33,715 nucleotides of DNA from an uncultured Bacteroidia bacterium. Lineage in GTDB: Bacteria > Bacteroidota > Bacteroidia > Bacteroidales > F082. A model generated the notes under the pieces. That model searched no databases, was not told where the DNA came from, and saw only the letters and a program-made list of their open reading frames with translations. Shown here in pieces: positions 15,727 through 23,830 of the stretch (its first letter is position 1; every line of letters starts with the position of its first letter). The stretch covers positions 1-33,715 of the forward strand of contig CACYHX010000024.1 in the NCBI GenBank assembly GCA_902774365.1, read 5' to 3'. The position numbers and the translations under genes are program-made.

Positions 15727-15813
15727 CGCCCAAATGCACCTAGAAACCATAAATTTGGGTGAATTTCTTTAGAATATCGCCCAAATCTTGTACTTTTATA
15801 CCACATTTGGGCG
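15727..15813. repeat. Four alternating copies of CGCCCAAAT
   Basis: CGCCCAAAT occurs at 15727-15735 and 15778-15786, and its complement at 15753-15761 (ATTTGGGTG, one change) and 15805-15813 (ATTTGGGCG). The result is two adjacent hairpins between the two copies of the radA tail. Confidence 0.75.
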
Positions 15814-15819
15814 ATTTTC
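15776..15819. terminator. Hairpin terminator at the 3' end of radA
   Basis: A perfect 11-bp stem, ATCGCCCAAAT (15776-15786) with ATTTGGGCGAT (15805-15815), encloses an 18-nt loop. It ends TTTT on the plus side and follows the radA stop by 5 bp on the minus strand. It could stop transcription from both directions; the minus-strand T run is short. Confidence 0.6.
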
Positions 15820-15820
15820 C

Positions 15821-17194
15821 TTATCCAAACAACTCCGCCCCCAACTCATAAACCGAAGCCACAGGAACAATCTGTATCTTAAACCGCTTGGTATCCAATC
15901 CCTTGGCATTGTATTTCGAGACAAAAATCTTTTCAAAGCCTAATTTGTCGGCTTCGGCGATACGGGCTTCGATGCGGGTGACGGCGCGAATCTCGCCCGA
16001 AAGGCCCACTTCGGCGGCAAAGGCATAACGCGAAGAGATGGGTATATCAGCATTTGACGAAAGCACGGCAGCGATGACAGCCAAATCGATGGCAGGGTCA
16101 TCCACGTGGAGACCGCCAGCGATGTTTAGGAACACGTCTTTTATGGAAAGTCGGAATCCAGCACGTTTCTCCAACACAGCCAAGAGCATATTCATCCTTC
16201 GGATGTCAAAGCCTGTGGCGGAGCGTTGCGGCGTGCCGTAGGCCGCACTGCTCACCAAGGCCTGCGTCTCAATGAGCATAGGGCGTTGGCCTTCCATGGT
16301 GGCCGCGATGGCGATGCCGCTTACTTCCTCGTCGCGTTGTGAGAGCAGGATCTCGCTGGGGTTGGTCACCTCGCGGAGGCCCGTGGCGTTCATCTCGAAA
16401 ATGCCTAACTCGGAGGCCGAGCCGAAGCGGTTCTTGATGGTGCGCAAGATGCGGAAACCATAGTGGCGATCGCCCTCAAACTGCAACACCGTGTCGACAA
16501 TATGCTCCAAGATCTTCGGTCCGGCGATGCTGCCGTCCTTTGTGATATGGCCGATGAGGAACACCGGCACTTGATAGGCCTTGGCGATTTTGTTCATTTC
16601 GGCGGCCGTCTCACGAATCTGGGAGAGACTGCCCGCCGTTGCGTCCACGTAAGGCGATTCGAGGGTCTGTATGGAGTCGACAATCACGATGTCGGGCTGC
16701 ACGTTCTTGAAATGCTTCAGGATCTCTTGAGTGTTGGTCTCGGTGAGGATGAGGCAGTCGGTGTTGTGGATGCCGATGCGCTCTGCTCGCATCTTGATTT
16801 GGGTCTGGCTTTCCTCGCCAGAGATGTAAAGTATCTTTCTGCCCGCCAATTGCAAGGCCGTCTGCAAGAGCAAGGTCGACTTGCCGATACCAGGTTCGCC
16901 GCCCACGAGGGTGAGCGAGCCAAGCACCAAGCCGCCGCCCAACACTCGGTTGAGTTCCTCGTAAGGCAGGATGATACGTTGCTCCTTAGCATTGCCAATC
17001 TCGTTGATGGGTGCGGGAAGGCCTTTGTCCATCTCCAATCCGACGGTTTTCTTCACCGATTTGCTGTCTTTTCCCGTGACGACGGTCTCTTCCACGCAGG
17101 TGTTCCATGCACCGCAGGCGGGACATTTTCCGAACCATTTCGGCGACTCGTTTCCACATTCCTTGCAGAAAAAAGCGGTTTTTTCTTTTGCCAT
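15821..17194 (-). CDS. radA: DNA repair protein RadA (Sms)
   Basis: The protein (457 residues, normal) is the RecA-like ATPase that promotes branch migration of recombination intermediates. A four-cysteine zinc finger comes first (Cys10, Cys13, Cys24, Cys27), then Walker A GGEPGIGKST (98-107), Walker B IVIVDSIQT (169-177), the RadA signature KNRFG (254-258) and a C-terminal Lon-protease-like domain (DVFLNIAGGLHVDDPAIDLAVI). The start ATG sits about 20 bp after a TAACTTTG promoter box. Together with ruvC and recJ it makes this window rich in recombination genes, though they are not one operon. A second copy of its last codons lies just downstream. Confidence 0.97.
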   Translation of the reverse strand: MAKEKTAFFCKECGNESPKWFGKCPACGAWNTCVEETVVTGKDSKSVKKTVGLEMDKGLPAPINEIGNAKEQRIILPYEELNRVLGGGLVLGSLTLVGGEPGIGKSTLLLQTALQLAGRKILYISGEESQTQIKMRAERIGIHNTDCLILTETNTQEILKHFKNVQPDIVIVDSIQTLESPYVDATAGSLSQIRETAAEMNKIAKAYQVPVFLIGHITKDGSIAGPKILEHIVDTVLQFEGDRHYGFRILRTIKNRFGSASELGIFEMNATGLREVTNPSEILLSQRDEEVSGIAIAATMEGQRPMLIETQALVSSAAYGTPQRSATGFDIRRMNMLLAVLEKRAGFRLSIKDVFLNIAGGLHVDDPAIDLAVIAAVLSSNADIPISSRYAFAAEVGLSGEIRAVTRIEARIAEADKLGFEKIFVSKYNAKGLDTKRFKIQIVPVASVYELGAELFG

Positions 17195-17213
17195 ATTTTT
17201 TCCGTTTATGCCG

Positions 17214-17221
17214 CAAAGTTA
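17214..17221 (-). promoter_or_regulatory. -7 promoter box of radA
   Basis: TAACTTTG on the minus strand, 19 nt before the radA ATG. It faces the promoter of the next gene across a short divergent gap. Confidence 0.5.
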
Positions 17222-17254
17222 GAATAAAAACCGCAAAACCAATTATTTTTTTCC

Positions 17255-17262
17255 TACCTTTG
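17255..17262 (+). promoter_or_regulatory. -7 promoter box of the 17284 gene, within a dyad
   Basis: TACCTTTG matches TAnnTTTG and lies 21 nt before the ATG. A perfect 7-bp dyad, CTACCTT (17254-17260) with AAGGTAG (17273-17279), overlaps it, so a repressor site or leader hairpin is possible. Confidence 0.5.
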
Positions 17263-17283
17263 TCGCCTAAATAAGGTAGTTGG

Positions 17284-18003
17284 ATGAAAAAACGTCTACT
17301 CACATTACTCGTCATGGTCTTCACCTTGCCGCTGTTTGCGCAGCGGGGCGACATCGTGCTGTGTGAGGGCTTCTACAACCCCTGGCTCGAAGAGGGCTGG
17401 GAGGCGAAAGGCGACGACTGGGTGGTGTGGTACCTCTCCAACACCCGTTACGCCGGCTGCAAGGCGCGCGAGATGCAGATGTATCCCGACATGAACTTCG
17501 AAGGCACCACTCGCCTCATCACGCCCATCGTGGAGCTGGACAAATACGACTACATCTACTTCCAATTCAACCACTGCCTCGACGCCACCGAAGGCGACTT
17601 GGACGCTCGCATCGGCATCGGCATCTCACAAAACGGCGAAGATTGGGAGAGCATCTGGGAAGACACCCTTTTGGGCCCCATCATCCAAAGCAAGTACCTG
17701 CTGCTCTTCGACATGGAGGAGTGGCAGACCCGTGAGCCTCAGTTCAGCCTGTATTTTACCGGCCATGGCGCATACGTGCAGAGTTGGTATATCGACAACA
17801 TCATCATCTTTGCCGCGAAGAAGAACAAATATGGCGACATGGAGGATGCCGACATGAACGGCTTCGTCGCCTCCAAGTCCACCGTCACCCCGCTGAAAGG
17901 CCCCAGGGCGGGCAAGTCCACCCATTTCGCGAAGATGAAGAAGTCGCGCAACCGCATGTCTGGCGTGGTGGAAGGCAAGAAGAAATGGTGGAAGCGGAAG
18001 TAG
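17284..18003 (+). CDS. Secreted protein with a MAM/choice-of-anchor-J-like beta-sandwich
   Basis: The 239-residue protein has a signal peptide (MKKRLLTLLVMVFTLPLFAQ). About residues 25-180 look like the jelly-roll domain of cell-surface 'choice-of-anchor J'/MAM-like proteins: LCEGFYNP...GWEAKGDDWVVW, TTRLITPIVELDKYDYIYFQFNHCLD, IGISQNGEDWESIWED and YIDNIIIF. The C-terminal 50 residues are basic (KKSRNRMSG...KKKWWKRK) and replace the usual sorting tail, so the anchoring mode is unclear. It precedes the CotH-like gene by 16 bp and is probably co-transcribed. The domain call is by pattern only and the function is unknown. Confidence 0.65.
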   Translation: MKKRLLTLLVMVFTLPLFAQRGDIVLCEGFYNPWLEEGWEAKGDDWVVWYLSNTRYAGCKAREMQMYPDMNFEGTTRLITPIVELDKYDYIYFQFNHCLDATEGDLDARIGIGISQNGEDWESIWEDTLLGPIIQSKYLLLFDMEEWQTREPQFSLYFTGHGAYVQSWYIDNIIIFAAKKNKYGDMEDADMNGFVASKSTVTPLKGPRAGKSTHFAKMKKSRNRMSGVVEGKKKWWKRK

Positions 18004-18019
18004 TAATTCTTTGGTTTGC

Positions 18020-20059
18020 ATGAAAAAGAAAATATTGTTGGCCTTTTGGCTTCTCATGTCTTTGTCGGTCGCGGCGCAAAGCTTCACCGACAGCAATCTG
18101 CCTATTGTCGTCATCGAAACCGATGGTGGGGCCAACATCCCCGACGAGCCAAAGATTCTGGGAACGATGAAAATCATCTGGCATCAGGACGGCTCACGCA
18201 ACTACATGAGCGACATCGACAACCCCGAGTTCCTCAACTACAACGGTCGCATCGCCATCGAAATGCGCGGCAGTTCGTCGCAGACCATGCTCGACAAGAA
18301 GCCTTATGCCCTTGAAACCCGAAGAGACGATGGGGTGAGCAACAATAACGTCAGCATTTTGGGAATGCCGACCGAGAACGACTGGATTCTCAACTCGTTG
18401 GCTTTCGACCAAACAGGGATGCGCGACGTGCTGGCCTATGAACTGTCGAACCGTTTGGGACAATACGCTTCACGCAGCATGTATTGCGAAGTGGTCATCA
18501 ACGGTGACTATAAAGGGCTTTATGCTTTCATGGAGAAAATCAAACCCGACAAAAACCGAGTCGACATCGAGACGATGGACCCGACCTGCAACAACTATCC
18601 CGAGGTGACGGGAGGCTATATCACCAAGGCCGACAAGACCACTGGTGGCGACCCCGTGGCCTGGACGATGCAGGATTATGGCGGCGGCGGTTGGTGGGGA
18701 TGGAGCACCTACACCGACTTCATCCATCATTATCCCAAGCCTGCCGACATCACTAACGCGCAAGACAACTACATTCATGGCGTTTTCACCGACCTCGCCT
18801 CTGTGGCCAACCAACACAACACCTCTACCACTTCAGGCATCCCCTCCGTCATCGACATCCCTTCCTTCGTCGACTTCATGATGATGGCGGAATACACCTC
18901 TAATGTGGACGTCTATTCGCTCAGCACCTTTTTCCATAAAGACAGGATAGGCAAACTGCGGGCAGGACCCATTTGGGACTACAACCTCGCTTTTGGTTAC
19001 GACGCCTTCGGCAATCGCAGCAAGTATAATGTGTGGCAGTTCAACAACGAGGACAACAACGGCCCGAAATTCTGGAAAGACCTGTTCGACACCGACCTCT
19101 TCCGTTGTTATTTGGCCAAACGCTGGTTTGAGCTGACCGAGCCAGGCCAGCCCTTGAATTACGATTTCGTCTGCACTCGCATCGACGAAATCGATGCCTT
19201 GATCACAGAAGCCATTCCTCGCGACAACCAACGCTGGAACCAGATGCAACAGCACGCACAGTATGTGAACAATATGAAAAACTGGCTCCAGCAACGCATC
19301 AACTGGCTGAACCAAAACATTGGTTTTGATAACGGTTGTTCCGAGGTCGACCTGCCGCCTTTGGTCATCTCCAAGATCCATTACCATCCCATGGACTGGT
19401 GGAACATCGACGGCAACAAACTCGAGTTCATCGAAATCACCAACAACGGCGATGCGGAGGTGGACCTGACAGGCATCTATTTCCGTGAGCTGGGTCTCAC
19501 CTATCAATTCCCCGACGGAGCGCATCTTGCGGGTCGACAGGCCGTTATACTCTGTTCAGATTCCTTGCTCTTTAGCGAATACTATCAAGCGACTCCTTTC
19601 GGGCACTATACGCGCAAACTCGACAACAAGTCGGAAAACCTGGTCTTGGCCGACGCTTGGGGCAACATCATCGACCAAGTGCATTACTCCGACAGCCTGC
19701 CTTGGCCCATGGAAGCCGACGGCTACGGTCCCTACCTCGAACTGAAAGATCTCGACTCCGACAACAGCCTGCCCGAAAACTGGACCATCGGCAACGACTT
19801 GACAAGTATTGACAAATTCATTGAAAACCAAGATATTGCCATTTATCCCAATCCGACTTCGGGCAAGATTCGCATTGCTTTATTGGAAAATGCCACCCAT
19901 TGCCAAATCGTTGGTTTGATGGGCAATATTTTGCAAGAAACTTCGCCTTCAGGTCCTGACTTTGAGCTGGATTTGAGCGGTTTGCCTACGGGGATGTATT
20001 TGGTGAAGATGCAATTTGCTGATGGAAGGATGGCTTTCAGGAAAGTGGTTAAACAATAG
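18020..20059 (+). CDS. CotH-kinase-family secreted protein with T9SS sorting domain
   Basis: From the ATG at 18020 the protein has 679 residues: a signal peptide ending AVAAQ, then a CotH-like domain (about 25-430) with GRIAIEMRGSSSQTMLDKKPYALE, DWILNSLAFDQTGMRDVLAYELSNRLG, YKGLYAFMEKIKPDKNRVDI and GPIWDYNLAFG, where Asp320 fits the metal-binding DFG-like Asp. A lamin-tail-like domain follows (about 450-590, LPPLVISKIHYHP, NKLEFIEITNNGDAEVDLTGIYF). The end is a type A sorting domain (IAIYPNPTSGKIRI...GLPTGMYLVKMQFADG) for type IX secretion. CotH proteins in spores are protein kinases; in Bacteroidota their targets are not known. The tail predicts export through PorSS machinery encoded elsewhere. 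Confidence 0.88.
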   Translation: MKKKILLAFWLLMSLSVAAQSFTDSNLPIVVIETDGGANIPDEPKILGTMKIIWHQDGSRNYMSDIDNPEFLNYNGRIAIEMRGSSSQTMLDKKPYALETRRDDGVSNNNVSILGMPTENDWILNSLAFDQTGMRDVLAYELSNRLGQYASRSMYCEVVINGDYKGLYAFMEKIKPDKNRVDIETMDPTCNNYPEVTGGYITKADKTTGGDPVAWTMQDYGGGGWWGWSTYTDFIHHYPKPADITNAQDNYIHGVFTDLASVANQHNTSTTSGIPSVIDIPSFVDFMMMAEYTSNVDVYSLSTFFHKDRIGKLRAGPIWDYNLAFGYDAFGNRSKYNVWQFNNEDNNGPKFWKDLFDTDLFRCYLAKRWFELTEPGQPLNYDFVCTRIDEIDALITEAIPRDNQRWNQMQQHAQYVNNMKNWLQQRINWLNQNIGFDNGCSEVDLPPLVISKIHYHPMDWWNIDGNKLEFIEITNNGDAEVDLTGIYFRELGLTYQFPDGAHLAGRQAVILCSDSLLFSEYYQATPFGHYTRKLDNKSENLVLADAWGNIIDQVHYSDSLPWPMEADGYGPYLELKDLDSDNSLPENWTIGNDLTSIDKFIENQDIAIYPNPTSGKIRIALLENATHCQIVGLMGNILQETSPSGPDFELDLSGLPTGMYLVKMQFADGRMAFRKVVKQ

Positions 20060-20074
20060 AAAGCTGTTAGTGTC

Positions 20075-20158
20075 GTTCGGTAGGATTTGCAATCCGACCG
20101 TATTAAATCCATAGGTTTTTTGAAAAGTAATGCCAGCGGATGGCAAATCCGCCGGAAC
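20075..20158. repeat. Pair of inverted REP-like elements downstream of the CotH gene
   Basis: Unit 1 (20075-20100) starts GTTCGG and contains GGATTTGCAATCC. Unit 2 (20133-20158) is the same kind of element on the other strand (GGCGGATTTGCCATCCGC when reversed). Each folds on itself and the two can pair with each other. They separate convergent CotH and recJ genes and could act as a transcription barrier. Confidence 0.7.
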
Positions 20159-20181
20159 TTTTGGGAAACTTTTAGGAAATC

Positions 20182-21960
20182 TTACAGCTCCTCCGCAAAC
20201 TTAATGTCCTTCACATTAAGCTGCAAGTTGGTCTTGCCTTGCCAGGTGTTGTATTCCAAGTGATAACAAATGCTGAAAGGCTCGCCGCTGTGGATGCGGT
20301 TGAAGAGGTCGCCTTTCTGGAAGGCGATGCCAGAGAACGGCGCCACGCCTTGCTCGGCGTCGCCCACCTGCGACACGGTGAGTTTCAGGTGTTTATGACC
20401 ACCCACAGGACGGGAGCCACCCGCGTCGATGACGTTGTCGGTCCAGAACACGGGAGCCATGTTACCGGGACCAAAGGGCGCAAACTGGTTGAGGATGCGC
20501 ATGAACTTGGGCGTGATGTCGCTGAACTTGATCTTCAGGTCGACTTCCATCTCGGGGACGAAGTCCTCGTCAACCAGATGTTCGGCGACGTAGGCCTCGA
20601 AGCGGCGGCGGAACTCAGGCAGGTTCTCCGGCTTCATCGAAAGGCCGGCGGCGTATTTGTGGCCACCGAAATGCTCGAGCAGGTCGGAGCAGTTGTCGAT
20701 GGCATCGTAGATGTCGAAACTCTTGATGGAACGTGCCGAGCCTGTCACCAAGCCATTGGCGCGCGTCAGGACGATGGTCGGGCGGTAGTAATAGTCGGTG
20801 AGGCGCGAGGCCACGATACCGATGACGCCACGGTGCCAGCGTTCGTTGAAGACCACGGTGCTCTTGGCGTCGCGAAGCTCGGCGTCGGCATCAATCATGT
20901 CGAGGGCCTCTTCGGTGATGCGGTTGTCGAACTCACGGCGCTCGTCGTTGAGGTCGTTGATGGAAGTGGCCAGCTTCTCGGCGTGTTCTTTCTTGTCGGC
21001 GAGCAGCAGGCGCACCGAGTCGGAGGCTTTGGCGATACGTCCAGCGGCGTTGATACGCGGGCCGATGAGGAATACCAAGTCGCTGATGGTCAACTCTCTG
21101 GTCAGCACACTCTCGTCTTCCTCATGTTGGTCTTCATCGCGGCGGTAGATGTTGGCTTTTTGCAGGATAGCCTCGATGCCGGGACGCGGTTTCTTGTTGA
21201 GTTGCTTCAAGCCGAAATAGGCCAGCACGCGGTTCTCGCCCGTGATGGGGACGATGTCGGCGGCGATGCTCACAGCCAACAGGTCGAGCAGCTCATACAC
21301 CTCTTCGATGATGCCCAAGCCCTTCATGGAGAGGGCGGTCACCAGCTTGAAGCCCACGCCACAGCCCGAGAGTTCGTCGTAGGGATAGTTACAGTCGGGG
21401 CGCTTGGCGTCGAGCACGGCCACGGCATTGGGGATGACGTCGCCGGCACGGTGGTGGTCGCAGATGATGAAGTCAACGCCCTTGCTGTTGGCGTATTCGA
21501 TGCGTTCCACGGCCTTGATGCCACAGTCGAGGGCGATGACGAGCTTGAAGCCGTTGTCGGCCGCATAGTCTATGCCTTTGATGGAGATGCCATAGCCTTC
21601 CTCGTAGCGGTCGGGGATGTAGAACTCGATCTTCTTCTTCTTGAAAAACGGCTTCAGGTAGGTGTAGACCACCGCCACGGCCGTGGTGCCGTCCACATCA
21701 TAGTCGCCATAGATCAAGACTTTCTCGCCGTTGTTGATGGCCTGAAGCACGCGTTCGACGGCCTTGTCCATGTCTTTCATCAGGAAGGGATCGTGGAGCT
21801 GCGAGAGCGAGGGGCGGAAGAACGTTTTGGCTTCTTCGTAGTTGGTAATTCCGCGTTGGACAAGCAAAGTGGCAAGGTTCTCATCGATATTGAGCACCTT
21901 GACAATCTCTTCAACTTGCTGTTTGTCAACAGGTTGATGTAAAATCCACTTTGTTTCCAT
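20182..21960 (-). CDS. recJ: Single-stranded-DNA-specific exonuclease RecJ
   Basis: The protein (592 residues) is a 5'-3' exonuclease for recombination and mismatch repair. DHH-family motifs are visible: GDYDVDG (85-91), ALDCGIK around Asp145, and the DHH motif CDHH (Asp168, His169, His170). RPDCNYPYDELSGCGVGFKL and the DHHA1 region (FGGHKYAAGLSM) follow, then the oligonucleotide-binding-like C-terminal domain (FAPFGPGNMAPVFWTDNV). A polyglutamate/aspartate patch (DEDQHEEDES) is a loop insertion. The length is slightly above average. The divergent neighbour is purH, across a 262-bp A+T-rich gap. Confidence 0.96.
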   Translation of the reverse strand: METKWILHQPVDKQQVEEIVKVLNIDENLATLLVQRGITNYEEAKTFFRPSLSQLHDPFLMKDMDKAVERVLQAINNGEKVLIYGDYDVDGTTAVAVVYTYLKPFFKKKKIEFYIPDRYEEGYGISIKGIDYAADNGFKLVIALDCGIKAVERIEYANSKGVDFIICDHHRAGDVIPNAVAVLDAKRPDCNYPYDELSGCGVGFKLVTALSMKGLGIIEEVYELLDLLAVSIAADIVPITGENRVLAYFGLKQLNKKPRPGIEAILQKANIYRRDEDQHEEDESVLTRELTISDLVFLIGPRINAAGRIAKASDSVRLLLADKKEHAEKLATSINDLNDERREFDNRITEEALDMIDADAELRDAKSTVVFNERWHRGVIGIVASRLTDYYYRPTIVLTRANGLVTGSARSIKSFDIYDAIDNCSDLLEHFGGHKYAAGLSMKPENLPEFRRRFEAYVAEHLVDEDFVPEMEVDLKIKFSDITPKFMRILNQFAPFGPGNMAPVFWTDNVIDAGGSRPVGGHKHLKLTVSQVGDAEQGVAPFSGIAFQKGDLFNRIHSGEPFSICYHLEYNTWQGKTNLQLNVKDIKFAEEL

Positions 21961-22222
21961 TCGCCTAATTTTGAACTTGTAAAAATAAGAAGAAAAACAA
22001 TACGAAAAGTCGGATTTCGTAGTTTATAATCAATTTTTCTTTTAGAAGCTTCATTCTCAACGGATTATTTATTGCTTTTTTCGAACCATTCTACATAACG
22101 ACAAGGTTTTTGTTAAGGCTGAAATTGTTGAAATCTTTGTTCAAAAAAAAAGTATTTTGCTCTTGCGGGGTTTGTGGAAAATTGGTAATCTTGCATTTTA
22201 AAATCACCTAAACTTTCCAACA
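21961..22222. other. A+T-rich divergent region between recJ and purH
   Basis: The region holds a dyad TACGAAA (22001-22007) with TTTCGTA (22015-22021) near recJ and a candidate purH promoter, CTTG (22162-22165) 20 bp before TAATCTTG (22186-22193; one mismatch to TAnnTTTG). No tRNA or riboswitch fold was recognised. No purine-type (guanine) riboswitch core was seen by eye. Confidence 0.4.
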
Positions 22223-23740
22223 TTGAAAAAGATTAAAACTGCTTTAATATCAGTATTTTATAAAACGGGCATCGACACGATTGTCGACTTGTTGAAGCAA
22301 AACGGCGTGCAGATCTACTCCACGGGAGGCACGTACGACTTCATCAAGCCCCTCGACCCCATGGTGAAGACCGTCGAGTCGCTCACGGGCTATCCGTCCA
22401 TCCTGGGCGGTCGCGTGAAGACCTTGCATCCCAAAGTGTTCGGCGGCATCCTGGGTCGCACCCAGCTGGAGTCGGATCAACGCGAGATGCAGGAATACGA
22501 CATCCCCGCCTTCGACCTCGTCATCGTCGACCTCTATCCCTTTGAGGAGACCGTAGCCAAGACCGAAGACGCCTCAGCCATCATCGAGAAGATCGACATC
22601 GGCGGCATCTCGCTCATCCGCGCCGGCGCGAAGAACTTCAACGACGTGCTCATCGTGCCTTCGCAGAAATATTACGGCGAACTCATCCAGCTGCTCAAGG
22701 AGCAACACGGTGAGACCTCCCTCGACGACCGCCGTCGTTTTGCGGCCTACGCCTTCGGCGTCAGCTCGCACTACGACAGCGCCATCATGAACTGGTTCGT
22801 GAAAGACGACGACAGCAAGCCGTTGCGCATCACCGAAGAGGAAGGCACCCCCTTGCGTTATGGCGAGAACCCGCACCAGAAAGGCACCTTCTATGGCGAC
22901 TTGGATACGATGTTCGAGAAGCTGCACGGCAAGGAGCTGTCGTACAACAACCTGCTCGACCTCGACGCAGGCCTCAACCTCATCCGTGAGTTCGACGAGC
23001 CTACCTTCGCCATCCTCAAGCACAACAACCCCTGCGGCATCGCCTGCCGTCCCACCGTGAAAGAGGCTTACCTCGCCGCTCTGGCTGGCGACCCCGTCTC
23101 GGCCTTCGGTGGCGTGTTGGTGTGCAACCGTCCCATCGACATGGCAGCGGCTGAAGAAATCAACAAGCTCTTCATCGAAGTCATGGTGGCACCGGGCTAT
23201 GACGAGGGCGTGCTCGACCTGCTCTTCTCGAAGAAAAACCGCGTGGTGTTGCGCCTCAAGGCCGACCTCTACAGGCCTCAGACCGTGAAGACCGCCTTGA
23301 ACGGCTACCTCGTGCAAGACCGCGACCTCCACACCGAAACCGCTGACGACTTCAAGGTCATCACCACGAAGACACCCGCTGCCGACGAGGTGGACGACAT
23401 GATTTTCGCCAACAAGATCGTGAAGCACAGTCGCTCCAACGCCATCGTCCTCGCCAAAGGCAAGCAACTCTATGCCTCGGGCATCGGACAGACCTCACGC
23501 GTCGACGCCCTGCGCCAAGCCATCGAGAAGGCCCATTCATTTGACTTCGACCTCAAAGGTGCCGTGCTGGCCTCCGACGCTTTCTTCCCCTTCAAGGACT
23601 GCGTCGAGCTGGCCCACGAAGCCGGCATCACCGCCATCGTGCAGCCCGGCGGCTCGGTGCGCGACCAAGAATCCATCGACTGCTGCAACGAAAACGGCAT
23701 CGGCATGGTGTTTACAGGATTTAGACATTTTAGACATTAA
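22223..23740 (+). CDS. purH: Bifunctional AICAR formyltransferase/IMP cyclohydrolase
   Basis: The 505-residue enzyme carries out the last two steps of IMP synthesis. The N-terminal MGS-like cyclohydrolase domain shows [20 protein letters not shown] and [16 protein letters not shown]; the transformylase domain shows [21 protein letters not shown] (Lys266 and His267, the same numbers as the human catalytic pair) and the final [26 protein letters not shown]. The start must be TTG at 22223: a stop lies 22 bp upstream and the next ATG is 46 codons in, past conserved sequence. One base deletion in ACATTGAAAAAG would create ATG, so a sequencing or assembly indel is possible. purH directly upstream of mreB is the usual Bacteroidota order. 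Confidence 0.96.
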   Translation: MKKIKTALISVFYKTGIDTIVDLLKQNGVQIYSTGGTYDFIKPLDPMVKTVESLTGYPSILGGRVKTLHPKVFGGILGRTQLESDQREMQEYDIPAFDLVIVDLYPFEETVAKTEDASAIIEKIDIGGISLIRAGAKNFNDVLIVPSQKYYGELIQLLKEQHGETSLDDRRRFAAYAFGVSSHYDSAIMNWFVKDDDSKPLRITEEEGTPLRYGENPHQKGTFYGDLDTMFEKLHGKELSYNNLLDLDAGLNLIREFDEPTFAILKHNNPCGIACRPTVKEAYLAALAGDPVSAFGGVLVCNRPIDMAAAEEINKLFIEVMVAPGYDEGVLDLLFSKKNRVVLRLKADLYRPQTVKTALNGYLVQDRDLHTETADDFKVITTKTPAADEVDDMIFANKIVKHSRSNAIVLAKGKQLYASGIGQTSRVDALRQAIEKAHSFDFDLKGAVLASDAFFPFKDCVELAHEAGITAIVQPGGSVRDQESIDCCNENGIGMVFTGFRHFRH

Positions 23741-23749
23741 CGAATGATG

Positions 23750-23777
23750 GTACAGACGTAGCGCGCTACGTCTCTAC
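23750..23777. repeat. Palindrome between purH and mreB
   Basis: AGACGTAGCGCGCTACGTCT (23754-23773) is a perfect 20-bp palindrome; the outer four bases GTAC/CTAC extend it with one mismatch to 28 bp. It looks like a dispersed intergenic element. There is no T tract, so it is not an obvious terminator. Confidence 0.8.
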
Positions 23778-23787
23778 AAAGGACCAA

Positions 23788-23826
23788 TTAACTGACAACT
23801 GAACAACTGAACAACTAACAACTGAA
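23788..23826. repeat. CAACTGAA tandem repeat in the mreB leader
   Basis: CAACTGAA occurs at 23796-23803, 23804-23811 and 23819-23826, with a shortened CAACTAA at 23812-23818. The run ends 4 bp before the mreB ATG, so it replaces the normal ribosome-binding region. It is similar in style to, but not the same as, the AACTCTC heptamers elsewhere. Confidence 0.75.
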
Positions 23827-23830
23827 GAAT

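Noticed and set aside
20239-21942. A 567-codon open frame on the plus strand, antisense to recJ
   Set aside because: RecJ on the minus strand has all catalytic motifs; the antisense translation is rich in Val/Gly/His/Asp with no recognisable domain and is a codon-bias shadow.
21961-22222. Purine riboswitch upstream of purH
   Set aside because: No conserved three-way-junction core could be seen; the region is simply A+T-rich with a plausible promoter.
23750-23777. Terminator of purH
   Set aside because: The palindrome is strong but has no T tract, and mreB follows as an expected operon partner.
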